Of a DNA stretch of 40,009 nucleotides, positions 25,011-32,117 are shown one piece after another; within the stretch, counting starts at the first letter, position 1, and every line of letters begins with the position of its first letter. The stretch is from Pseudomonas sp. 10-1B. Its GTDB lineage: Bacteria; Pseudomonadota; Gammaproteobacteria; Pseudomonadales; Pseudomonadaceae. The stretch is taken from NCBI RefSeq assembly GCF_000935045.1, contig NZ_JYKS01000049.1, positions 1-40,009 on the forward strand, read 5' to 3'. Made by a program: the position numbers and the translations under genes. The notes beneath the pieces were generated by a model. The model searched no databases. It had not been told where the DNA came from and saw only the letters and a list, made by a program, of their open reading frames with translations.

Positions 25011-26306
25011 ATGAAAGTTTTGATCATCGGCAGCGGCGGCCGTGAACACGCCCTGGCCTGGAAAGTCGCCCAGGACCCACGCGTCGAGAAAGTCTTCGTT
25101 GCCCCGGGCAACGCCGGCACCGCCATTGAAGCCAAGTGCGAGAACGTCGCCATTGACGTCTGCGCCCTTGAGCAATTGGCCGACTTCGCCGAGAAAAACG
25201 TCGACCTGACCATCGTCGGCCCGGAAGCCCCGCTGGTCATCGGCGTGGTCGATCTGTTCCGCAGCCGTGGCCTGGACTGCTTCGGCCCAACCAAGGGCGC
25301 GGCCCAGCTGGAAGGCTCCAAGGCGTTCACCAAGGACTTCCTGGCGCGTCACAAGATCCCGACCGCCGACTACCAGAACTTCACCGAGATCGAACCAGCG
25401 CTGGCCTACCTGCAAGAGAAAGGCGCGCCGATCGTGATCAAGGCCGACGGCCTGGCAGCGGGCAAGGGCGTGATCGTCGCCATGACCCTCGCAGAAGCCG
25501 AAGCCGCCGTGCGTGACATGCTGGCCGGCAACGCCTTCGGCGACGCCGGTTCGCGCGTGGTGATCGAAGAGTTCCTCGACGGCGAGGAAGCCAGCTTCAT
25601 CGTCATGGTCGACGGCCACAACGTGCTGCCCATGGCCACCAGCCAGGACCACAAGCGTGTCGGCGACCAGGATACCGGCCCGAACACCGGCGGCATGGGT
25701 GCCTACTCCCCTGCCCCGGTAGTAACCGCCGAGGTGCACCAACGTGTGATGGACCAGGTCATCTGGCCAACCGTGCGCGGCATGGCCGAGGAAGGCAACG
25801 TCTACACCGGCTTCCTCTACGCCGGCCTGATGATCGACAAGGCGGGCAACCCCAAGGTCATCGAGTTCAACTGCCGCTTCGGCGACCCTGAGACCCAGCC
25901 AGTCATGCTGCGCCTGGAGTCGAGCCTGGTGCTGCTGGTCGAGGCCGCATTCGCCAAGGCGCTGGACAAGGTCGAAGCGCAGTGGGACCCGCGCCCGAGC
26001 CTGGGCGTGGTGCTGGCTGCCGGCGGTTACCCAGGCGACTACGCCAAGGGCGCCGCGATCAGCGGCCTGGACGCGGCCGCCAAGCTGGAAGGCAAGGTCT
26101 TCCATGCCGGCACCGCACTGAAAGACGGCCAGGTGGTCACCGCCGGTGGTCGTGTGCTCTGCGCCACGGCCCTGGGCAATACCGTCGAAGCCGCTCAGCA
26201 GCAGGCCTACCGCCTGGCCGAGCAAGTGAAATGGGACGGTAGCTTCTACCGCACCGACATCGGCTACCGGGCAATTGCCCGCGAGCGCGGTGAGCACCAA
26301 CAGTAA
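25011..26306 (+). CDS. purD: Phosphoribosylamine-glycine ligase PurD
   Basis: This 431-aa ATP-grasp enzyme joins glycine to phosphoribosylamine, the second step of purine synthesis. Its parts are the N-domain GSGGREHALAWK (8-19), GPEAPLVIGVVD, the ATP-grasp segments VIKADGLAAGKGV and FLDGEEASF, and the signature FNCRFGDPETQ (about 287-297). I start at the ATG at 25011, which places MKVLIIGSGGREH at the N-terminus; the frame is open further upstream through the REP. A retS-type kinase gene follows after 150 bp. Confidence 0.98.
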   Translation: MKVLIIGSGGREHALAWKVAQDPRVEKVFVAPGNAGTAIEAKCENVAIDVCALEQLADFAEKNVDLTIVGPEAPLVIGVVDLFRSRGLDCFGPTKGAAQLEGSKAFTKDFLARHKIPTADYQNFTEIEPALAYLQEKGAPIVIKADGLAAGKGVIVAMTLAEAEAAVRDMLAGNAFGDAGSRVVIEEFLDGEEASFIVMVDGHNVLPMATSQDHKRVGDQDTGPNTGGMGAYSPAPVVTAEVHQRVMDQVIWPTVRGMAEEGNVYTGFLYAGLMIDKAGNPKVIEFNCRFGDPETQPVMLRLESSLVLLVEAAFAKALDKVEAQWDPRPSLGVVLAAGGYPGDYAKGAAISGLDAAAKLEGKVFHAGTALKDGQVVTAGGRVLCATALGNTVEAAQQQAYRLAEQVKWDGSFYRTDIGYRAIARERGEHQQ

Positions 26307-26456
26307 GCATCAGCGGTACGCCGTGTCGCCCAGGGTTGCCAAAAGCCCGGCGCACGGCACCCGGCTTGTCGGCAGGGCCTGGCCTGGGCCTTGCCTTCGA
26401 CTTGGCGCGCCGCGCATAGTTAGTACCTGGCACCTCGGCCAAGAAGGGATTTCGTA

Positions 26457-29228
26457 GTGCGTCGGCTTCGGATTGCCTCAGCTCTGATCGTCAGCTTGCT
26501 GACCTTGCTCTGCATGTTCCCGGCTGCGGCCGCACATGACGGAGGCTGGACCATACTGCTCGACGAACAGGCCAACCTGCAACTGAGCGACGTGCGCTCG
26601 GAGCGTTACCACAACCAGTTCAGCCCACTGCTCCTCGCCGACCTGGATGCCGCCCCTGCGGAACAAGCCTTGTGGCTGCACTACCGCCTGGAACCAGGCG
26701 ACCAGGAACAACTGCTGCGGGTATTCGCCCCAGACCTGTCTGGCCTGGACCTCTACGCCCTCGAGGGCGACAAGCTTCTGCGTCAGCTGCACCACGGGCG
26801 CCAGCCCGGCAATGCCAGCCCGACCCTGCGTGGCAGCGACCATATACTGCCCCTGCCCAACAGCAAGCAAGCACTGGACATCTACCTGCGCCTGGTCTCC
26901 GAGCACCAGCTGCGCCCGGCCATCAGCCTGGAGCCGGCCGCCGTGGCCGCCTCCGACCAAAGCCAGCCGCTGCTGTTCGGCATGCTGTTCGGCGGCTTGG
27001 TGATGCTGATCCTGCACAACCTGATCCGCTTCCTCTACAGCCGCTCCAGCACCACCCTGATCCTGGCCCTGTACCACGGCCTGATGTTGCTCAGCGGCCT
27101 GATTTTGCTGAACCTCAGCGGCCCCTGGTGGCATGTGTGGCATAGCGCGCAAACACCCGCCGCCTACCTGACGCTGGTAATGGCCGGCCTGGCCGGGCTG
27201 CATTTCACCCAGCATTTCTTCTCGCCGTGCAACTCGCCACGCCTGAACCGCCTGCTACAGGGTGAAATGCTGGTGGTCGGGGTCAGCGGGCTGGTGCTGT
27301 TGTTCGTCGACACCCTGCCCCTCAACCTGATGACCTACGCCCTGATGGCCCTGGGTAGCGTGAGCATGCTGCTGGTCAGCAGCTACCACTGGTACAAGGG
27401 CTATGGGCCCGCGCGCCTGTTCAGCCTGGCCATGCTGGTGTTCAACCTGGGAGGCCTGGTGCTGCTGCCGGCCCTGCTGGGCCTGACCCGCACCACGACG
27501 CCGTGGCTGCTGTGCATCCTCCTGGGGCTGGCCGTGACCAGCGGCCTGCTGCTCAACCTGGCGGTCAGCGAACGCCTGCGGCGCATGAGCGAGGAGCGCT
27601 TCAGCGCCAGCCGCGCCCTGGCCGCCAGCGATGCCGAAATCAACGCCAAGGCCGAGTTCCTGGCCAAGATCAGCCACGAAATCCGCACCCCCATGAACGG
27701 TGTGCTGGGCATGACCGAGCTGCTGCTGGGCACGCCGCTGTCGGTGAAGCAGCGTGACTATGTGCAGACCATACACAGCGCCGGCAACGAGTTGCTCACG
27801 CTGATCAACGAAATTCTCGACATTTCCAAGCTCGAATCCCGGCAGATCGAACTGGATGACGTGCAGTTCGACCTCAACGCACTGATCGAGGATTGCCTGA
27901 ACATCTTCCGCGCCAAGGCCGAGCAGCAGAACATCGAGTTGATCAGTTTCACCCAGCCGCAAGTACCGCGGGTGATCAGCGGCGACCCCACGCGCCTGCG
28001 TCAGGCCTTGTCGAGCCTGCTGGAAAACGCCCTGAAAAACACCGACCATGGCGAGATCCTGCTGGTGGTGGCACTGGACCAGCGGGGCGAGGTACCGCGC
28101 CTGCGCATCGCCGTGCAGGACAGCGGCGAACCGTTGCCTGCCGCCGACCGCGAAGCCTTGCTGCAGGCCGAGCTGCACAGCCACCACTTCCTTTCCAGCA
28201 ACAAGCTGGGTGGCCACCTCGGGTTGGTCATCGCCAAGCAACTGATCGGCCTGATGCAAGGCGAATTCGGCATCAAGAGCAGCACCGGCATGGGCAACAC
28301 CCTGTGGCTTACCCTGCCGCTGGACCCTTCGCGTCTGGAACAGCCACCGGCCGATCTCGACGGCCCGCTGCGCGATGCCCGCGTGCTGGTGGTGGACGAC
28401 AACGACACCTGCCGCAAGGTACTGGTCCAACAGTGCAGTGCCTGGGGCATGAACGTCAGCGCGGTGCCGTCGGGCAAGGAAGCCCTGGCCCTGCTGCGCA
28501 CCAAGGCCCACCTGCGCGACTACTTCGACGCCGTGCTGCTGGACCAGAACATGCCCGGCATGACCGGTATGCAGCTGGCGGCCAAGATCAAGGAAGACCC
28601 AAGCCTGAACCACGACATCCTGGTGGTGATGCTCACCGGCATCAGCAACGCGCCGAGCAAGGTCATCGCGCGCAATGCCGGGGTCAAGCGGATACTCGCC
28701 AAGCCGGTGGCCGGCTACACACTGAAGACCACCCTGGCCGAGGAGCTGGCCCAGCGCGGCCGCGAGCAGGCGCTGCCTGCCAGCCTGCCCGGCACCCCGC
28801 AAGCGCTGGACCTGCCCGGTGATTTCCGCGTGCTGGTCGCCGAGGACAACAGCATCTCGACCAAGGTGATCCGCGGCATGCTCGGCAAGCTCAACCTGGA
28901 ACCCGACACCGCCAGCAATGGCGAAGAGGCCTTGCAGGCAATGAAGGCGCAACGCTACGACCTGGTGCTGATGGACTGCGAGATGCCGATACTGGACGGT
29001 TTTTCGGCCACCCAGCAACTGCGGGCCTGGGAAGCCGCCAACCAGCGCCAGCGCACCCCGGTGGTGGCGCTGACCGCGCACATTCTTGCCGAACACAAGG
29101 AACGCGCCCGGCTGGCGGGTATGGACGGGCACATGGCCAAGCCTGTGGAGTTGTCGCAGTTGCGCGAGTTGATCCAGTACTGGGCCAATCAGCGGGAAGC
29201 CAAGGTGGACCCGGCGCATACGTCCTAG
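26457..29228 (+). CDS. retS: Hybrid sensor histidine kinase, RetS ortholog
   Basis: This 923-aa inner-membrane hybrid kinase has a signal peptide (1 to about 26), a periplasmic 7TMR-DISMED2 carbohydrate-binding-like domain (about 30-155) and a 7TM-DISM membrane domain (about 175-375). HisKA follows with H407 in KISHEIRTPMNG, then an ATPase domain. Two receiver domains have D696 (LLDQNMPG) and D840 (LMDCEMPI). The architecture and the purH-purD-retS-marC order match P. aeruginosa RetS (PA4856). That protein restrains GacS and so switches between motile/acute and biofilm/chronic behaviour. The N-box is intact, but the first G-box is altered (DSGEPL instead of DxGxG) and the second is short (GGHLGL). 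It starts with GTG, with GAAGGG about 8 bases upstream. Family is sure; regulatory output in this strain is inferred. Confidence 0.92.
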   Translation: MRRLRIASALIVSLLTLLCMFPAAAAHDGGWTILLDEQANLQLSDVRSERYHNQFSPLLLADLDAAPAEQALWLHYRLEPGDQEQLLRVFAPDLSGLDLYALEGDKLLRQLHHGRQPGNASPTLRGSDHILPLPNSKQALDIYLRLVSEHQLRPAISLEPAAVAASDQSQPLLFGMLFGGLVMLILHNLIRFLYSRSSTTLILALYHGLMLLSGLILLNLSGPWWHVWHSAQTPAAYLTLVMAGLAGLHFTQHFFSPCNSPRLNRLLQGEMLVVGVSGLVLLFVDTLPLNLMTYALMALGSVSMLLVSSYHWYKGYGPARLFSLAMLVFNLGGLVLLPALLGLTRTTTPWLLCILLGLAVTSGLLLNLAVSERLRRMSEERFSASRALAASDAEINAKAEFLAKISHEIRTPMNGVLGMTELLLGTPLSVKQRDYVQTIHSAGNELLTLINEILDISKLESRQIELDDVQFDLNALIEDCLNIFRAKAEQQNIELISFTQPQVPRVISGDPTRLRQALSSLLENALKNTDHGEILLVVALDQRGEVPRLRIAVQDSGEPLPAADREALLQAELHSHHFLSSNKLGGHLGLVIAKQLIGLMQGEFGIKSSTGMGNTLWLTLPLDPSRLEQPPADLDGPLRDARVLVVDDNDTCRKVLVQQCSAWGMNVSAVPSGKEALALLRTKAHLRDYFDAVLLDQNMPGMTGMQLAAKIKEDPSLNHDILVVMLTGISNAPSKVIARNAGVKRILAKPVAGYTLKTTLAEELAQRGREQALPASLPGTPQALDLPGDFRVLVAEDNSISTKVIRGMLGKLNLEPDTASNGEEALQAMKAQRYDLVLMDCEMPILDGFSATQQLRAWEAANQRQRTPVVALTAHILAEHKERARLAGMDGHMAKPVELSQLRELIQYWANQREAKVDPAHTS

Positions 29229-29265
29229 ACTGCAGTGGACACGACTTACAAAGTCTCTACCGCCC

Positions 29266-29352
29266 CTGTGGGAGCGGGCGTGCCCGCGAAGAAGCCACCT
29301 CGCCGCATGGCACCGGCTCTGCCGGTGTTCGCGGGCATGCCCGCTCCCACAG
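29266..29352. repeat. REP pair between retS and marC
   Basis: Inverted arms 29266-29290 and 29328-29352 have one mismatch. The spacer contains the hairpin CACCGGC/GCCGGTG. Closely related to the pair at 21598-21684. Confidence 0.9.
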
Positions 29353-29392
29353 TGATCGCGCACCTTTTGGAATCTTCGAGGACCCAGCGCTC

Positions 29393-29989
29393 ATGCTCCA
29401 TGAGTTGTTCAGCGTCTACTTGAAAATGCTCGTGCTCTACAGCCCGTTCTTCGTGCTGTCGTGCTTCATCAGCCTGACTCGCGGCCACTCCAGCAAGGAG
29501 CGCAAGCAACTGGCCTGGAAGGTTGCCTTTGCCGCACTGGTTGCCAGCGTCCTGCTGTACCTGTTCGGGCGGGCGATCTTCGGCATTTTCGGCATCACTG
29601 CCGACGCCTTCCGCATCGGTGCCGGCAGTGTGCTGTTCATTTCGGCCTTGGGTATGGCCCAGGGCAAGCCGGCAGTGCAGGCCGACAACGTGCAGCAAGA
29701 CGTGACCATCGTGCCACTGACCATTCCGCTGACCGTCGGCCCTGGCACCATCGGTGCCCTCCTGGTGATGGGCGTGGGCCAGCCGCATTGGGATGACAAG
29801 TTGCTGGCCATCGTCAGCATCGCGCTGGCCAGCTTCACTGTCGGCCTGGTGTTGTATCTGTCACACGGTATCGAGCGGATCCTCGGCGACCAGGGCCTGC
29901 AGATCGTCAGTCGGCTGATGGGGCTGTTCGTCTGTGCCCTGGCCGCACAAATCATCTTCACCGGCATCAAGGGCTACCTGGCAACTTAA
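29393..29989 (+). CDS. MarC-family integral membrane protein
   Basis: This 198-aa protein with six hydrophobic segments belongs to the MarC (UPF0056) family. It was once thought to concern multiple antibiotic resistance, but its transport function is unproven. Family marks are YSPFFVLSCFISLT, the Gly-containing ALGMAQGKP loop and VPLTIPLTVGPGTIGALLVM (about 107-126). It follows retS, as in P. aeruginosa (PA4857). Its TAA overlaps, tail to tail, the stop of the first cassette gene on the other strand, sharing the bases TTAA at 29986-29989. Confidence 0.92.
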   Translation: MLHELFSVYLKMLVLYSPFFVLSCFISLTRGHSSKERKQLAWKVAFAALVASVLLYLFGRAIFGIFGITADAFRIGAGSVLFISALGMAQGKPAVQADNVQQDVTIVPLTIPLTVGPGTIGALLVMGVGQPHWDDKLLAIVSIALASFTVGLVLYLSHGIERILGDQGLQIVSRLMGLFVCALAAQIIFTGIKGYLAT

Positions 29990-30609
29990 GTGGCGTAATC
30001 CATGATTCGCTGCAACGAGGCCTCGATGACTCGCGTCTGCACTTTGGGCAAAAAGCTCTGTTCGAACGCCAGAACGTTGAAGCGTACCAGCTCCGCTCGC
30101 ACATTCCGGTGGCTGCGCGTGTGGCTGATGAAGCCTGCCCTGAACGCCGAGCGAGTGTCTATTTCGTGATACAGCACCATGTCGACCCGCCCTGCCCCCG
30201 CTGGCGCGCAGGGCAGCAGCTGGAAATGCTGCCGCTCATAGGCGCGCCGCTCGAGCTCCTGCAGAACCGACGGTTTGGCCAACAGTTTCTGCATGGAGAT
30301 GTTGATTGCCGAGGCAAAGTGATCGCCAGCGGTTGCAGCGATGGTTTCCAGCACCTGGTCAGCTTGCTTGGCGCGGCGCCCGTCAGGCCAATGAATCTGC
30401 TCGGCAGAAACGGCATCCCAACCCATGAATTTGAGCTGGTTGCGGTAGTAGGCGAACCAGTCCTCGATCGCCCCTTCCCGGTACACCGTCTCGGTGGCTC
30501 GCTCGGCCATCGCCAAAGCCAGTTTCACGTTGTTTTTCTGCGTAGCCGGAATACCCGGCAAGAACGAGGCAATCCCCGCGCCGATCACGGCAGATGTGGC
30601 GTCACTCAT
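29986..30609 (-). CDS. Unrecognised cassette protein A (207 aa)
   Basis: I do not recognise this family. The protein has no signal peptide. A short non-polar N-terminal stretch (SAVIGAGIASFLPGIP, 6-21) is followed by a helical part ending in W51-F-x2-Y-R-N-x6-G63-W64. A long, probably helical middle (72-130) comes next, then a region of alternating hydrophobic residues (VDMVLYHEI). The end is Arg-rich (SHTRSHRNVRAE) and helical. The W-G-W motif, its place in the chain and the order of parts recur in the two upstream genes. The start at 30609 has AGGAG 7 bases before it and overlaps the upstream gene by 8 bp, so the two are coupled; the frame is open 18 codons further upstream. Base composition is less GC-rich than the neighbours (33 of 60 in 30001-30060). 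It could be one subunit of a complex. Confidence 0.8.
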   Translation of the reverse strand: MSDATSAVIGAGIASFLPGIPATQKNNVKLALAMAERATETVYREGAIEDWFAYYRNQLKFMGWDAVSAEQIHWPDGRRAKQADQVLETIAATAGDHFASAINISMQKLLAKPSVLQELERRAYERQHFQLLPCAPAGAGRVDMVLYHEIDTRSAFRAGFISHTRSHRNVRAELVRFNVLAFEQSFLPKVQTRVIEASLQRIMDYAT

Positions 30610-31294
30610 GGTTTGCTCCTGTCGACGGCGCGTAAGGGTCGAATCGGTAATCCCCCTGGGCATCCTTGGTTTTCATCAACGCCTGCAGTTCATCACGTTG
30701 GCGCTGGAAGCGCCCGTTATCCAGCGCCAGAGAGACCGCATTGAATTCCGCTTCCCCTTGAAGCACCTGCTCGTGCAGCAAGGTTTCCAGGGATATCTGC
30801 GAAAGCGGCTTGTCGATTTGCAGCGAGATGCTGCAAAGGTCCAATACCGGCCCCGGCTTGAGGATGCCGAGTTCGATCACCACCTTTGAACGCTGCGCCT
30901 GCTCATGCACGCTGAACGTCTGCAGGCGGCGGAAACCTTCAGCTGAACGATCCAGGCCCGCCTTCACTGCCGCCAGCACGGCTTCATGGCGAATCGAGCG
31001 CATCTTCAGCCATGCCTCAAGTGGCTGTATCTGCGCGCTGCGCACGGGTTGCCCCAACTGTTTCAGGTCATGCGTGCTGGCCAGCTTGACCCACCCCAGT
31101 TGGCGGTAGGCATTCCGATAGGCGGTGTACCAGCCGTCATAATCGTCAAAGCGTGGCCCTGCGTTCCTGTTGGCCACCAACTGTGCGTAGAGTATTGAAT
31201 CGAAGGCGGCCTGCCGTTGTTCTTCGACCGCACCCGGGGCATACAGCAATGCCGTTCCGCCAATCAACATCAGTTGCTCGACTGCTCTATCCAT
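30602..31294 (-). CDS. Unrecognised cassette protein B (230 aa)
   Basis: This is the second member of the three-gene set; I cannot name the family. A short non-polar N-terminal stretch (LMLIGGTALLYAPGAV, 8-23) precedes a helical segment ending in W55-Y-x2-Y-R-N-x6-G67-W68. That is the same spacing as in protein A (13 residues from W to the final aromatic). A helical, charged middle (about 90-135) and beta-like stretches (KVVIELGIL, VLDLCSISLQI, EAEFNAVSLAL) follow. The tail is polar (DAQGDYRFDPYAP). There is no signal peptide, no transmembrane helix of full length and no catalytic motif I can identify. GAGGC lies 6-8 bases upstream of the ATG. The stop lies inside the start region of gene A. 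Confidence 0.8.
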   Translation of the reverse strand: MDRAVEQLMLIGGTALLYAPGAVEEQRQAAFDSILYAQLVANRNAGPRFDDYDGWYTAYRNAYRQLGWVKLASTHDLKQLGQPVRSAQIQPLEAWLKMRSIRHEAVLAAVKAGLDRSAEGFRRLQTFSVHEQAQRSKVVIELGILKPGPVLDLCSISLQIDKPLSQISLETLLHEQVLQGEAEFNAVSLALDNGRFQRQRDELQALMKTKDAQGDYRFDPYAPSTGANHE

Positions 31295-31324
31295 CGTCTT
31301 GCCTCATCACAAAGAACCGAACAA

Positions 31325-31346
31325 GGCGGCGCTGCGACACGCCGCC
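31325..31346 (-). promoter_or_regulatory. Hairpin between cassette genes C and B
   Basis: GGCGGCG (31325-31331) pairs with CGCCGCC (31340-31346) over 7 bp with an 8-base loop, 6 bp after the stop of gene C. On the minus strand it is followed by TTGTTCGG, too poor in T for a strong terminator. It may reduce read-through or protect the gene C message, giving unequal subunit amounts. Confidence 0.5.
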
Positions 31347-31352
31347 CGGCAA

Positions 31353-32024
31353 TCAGATGTCGTATTGGAGAACGTTCTCGACACTGCGCACGCCGAGTTT
31401 GTTTTCCACGGTTTCGCGGACTTTGTCGTAGACGAAGTTGTTGAGCGTGAGTATTGCCGTACCGGCGTAGTAGTGGGTCTTGTCCAGCTTCCACTGGATG
31501 CCCAGTACGTCGTCATCCAGTTGCGGGGCAGACGCCTGGATGCAGCTCACCACCATGACCACATCGTGGTTGTCGGTTTCGATGCAGGCGGCCATGCCGA
31601 CCATGCCCCGGGCCTTGTTCTTGCGTTTGTGATCGAGCACCTTGGCGTCGTTTTCGACGGTGGTCAGTTTGTCGAAAGCCATCTTCGCCAGATCGCCCAG
31701 CTTGGTCCCCCCCAACATCGCGTTACCGGCCACGCCGATCGCGCGGATCGCGACAGCGCCTACGGTGACAGACAGTTCTGCCGAGGTTTCCAGCTCAAAA
31801 CTGCGCCTTGGAACGGTAAAGCCAAGATCACGCATGACATCGACGAATTTGTCGTACCACTCCCGGCTCTGCTTTTCGGCATCGAAGGCTTTGTCGGCCA
31901 CTAACGTGGCAAAGTGGAAGGCATTCTTCACATCGTGACGGCTTTGCGCAGACATGCCTGCGCCGCAGGCCAGCAGGTTGCCCTCTACCAGAATGGCGGC
32001 GTCGTTTGCGGTTTTATCGGACAT
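31353..32024 (-). CDS. Unrecognised cassette protein C (223 aa)
   Basis: This is the first gene of the cassette in transcription order, family unknown to me. The N-terminal part (AAILVEGNLLACGAG, then a helix) leads to W56-Y-x2-F-x7-G68-F69, the same motif at the same place as in proteins A and B. After it comes a Gly/Ala/Val-rich stretch (84-106, VTVGAVAIRAIGVAGNAMLG), amphipathic or weakly membrane-seeking. A Lys-rich segment (KVLDHKRKNKARG) and beta-like strands (DVVMVVSCIQAS, VLGIQWKLD, GTAILTLNNFVY) follow, then a C-terminal helix. No signal peptide is seen. The ribosome site is strong (AAGGAG, 8 bases). GC is low for this genome: 54 of 100 at 31381-31480 and 32 of 60 at 31621-31680. Confidence 0.8.
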   Translation of the reverse strand: MSDKTANDAAILVEGNLLACGAGMSAQSRHDVKNAFHFATLVADKAFDAEKQSREWYDKFVDVMRDLGFTVPRRSFELETSAELSVTVGAVAIRAIGVAGNAMLGGTKLGDLAKMAFDKLTTVENDAKVLDHKRKNKARGMVGMAACIETDNHDVVMVVSCIQASAPQLDDDVLGIQWKLDKTHYYAGTAILTLNNFVYDKVRETVENKLGVRSVENVLQYDI

Positions 32025-32040
32025 TTGGAAACTCCTTAAT

Positions 32041-32066
32041 GGTTGCCCCTTGCATCAGGGGCAACC
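32041..32066 (-). promoter_or_regulatory. 9-bp hairpin between cobJ and the cassette
   Basis: GGTTGCCCC (32041-32049) and GGGGCAACC (32058-32066) form a perfect stem with an 8-base loop. On the minus strand it lies after cobJ and ends only a few bases before the AAGGAG of gene C. No T-run follows, so it is not a standard terminator. It could be a 3' end stabiliser for the cob message or a structure controlling access to the ribosome site of gene C. Confidence 0.55.
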
Positions 32067-32117
32067 ACCCTAGCCAGCACGCTCGCGATACAGCGCGCTG
32101 AAGGATTTCCGGAGCAA

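Noticed and set aside
23243..26300. 539-aa and 487-aa open frames antisense to purH and purD
   Set aside because: Mirror shadows of strongly recognisable purine genes, with repetitive Val/Gly/His/Asp content typical of antisense GC-rich codons.
27255..29363. 702-aa open frame antisense to retS
   Set aside because: A frame shadow caused by high third-position GC. It has no ribosome site and runs through a REP pair. The plus-strand frame carries clear kinase and receiver motifs.
29986..32024. Cassette as a prophage remnant or insertion sequence
   Set aside because: No transposase, integrase, phage structural motif, terminal inverted repeat or tRNA is present. All three genes look intact, with good ribosome sites on each.
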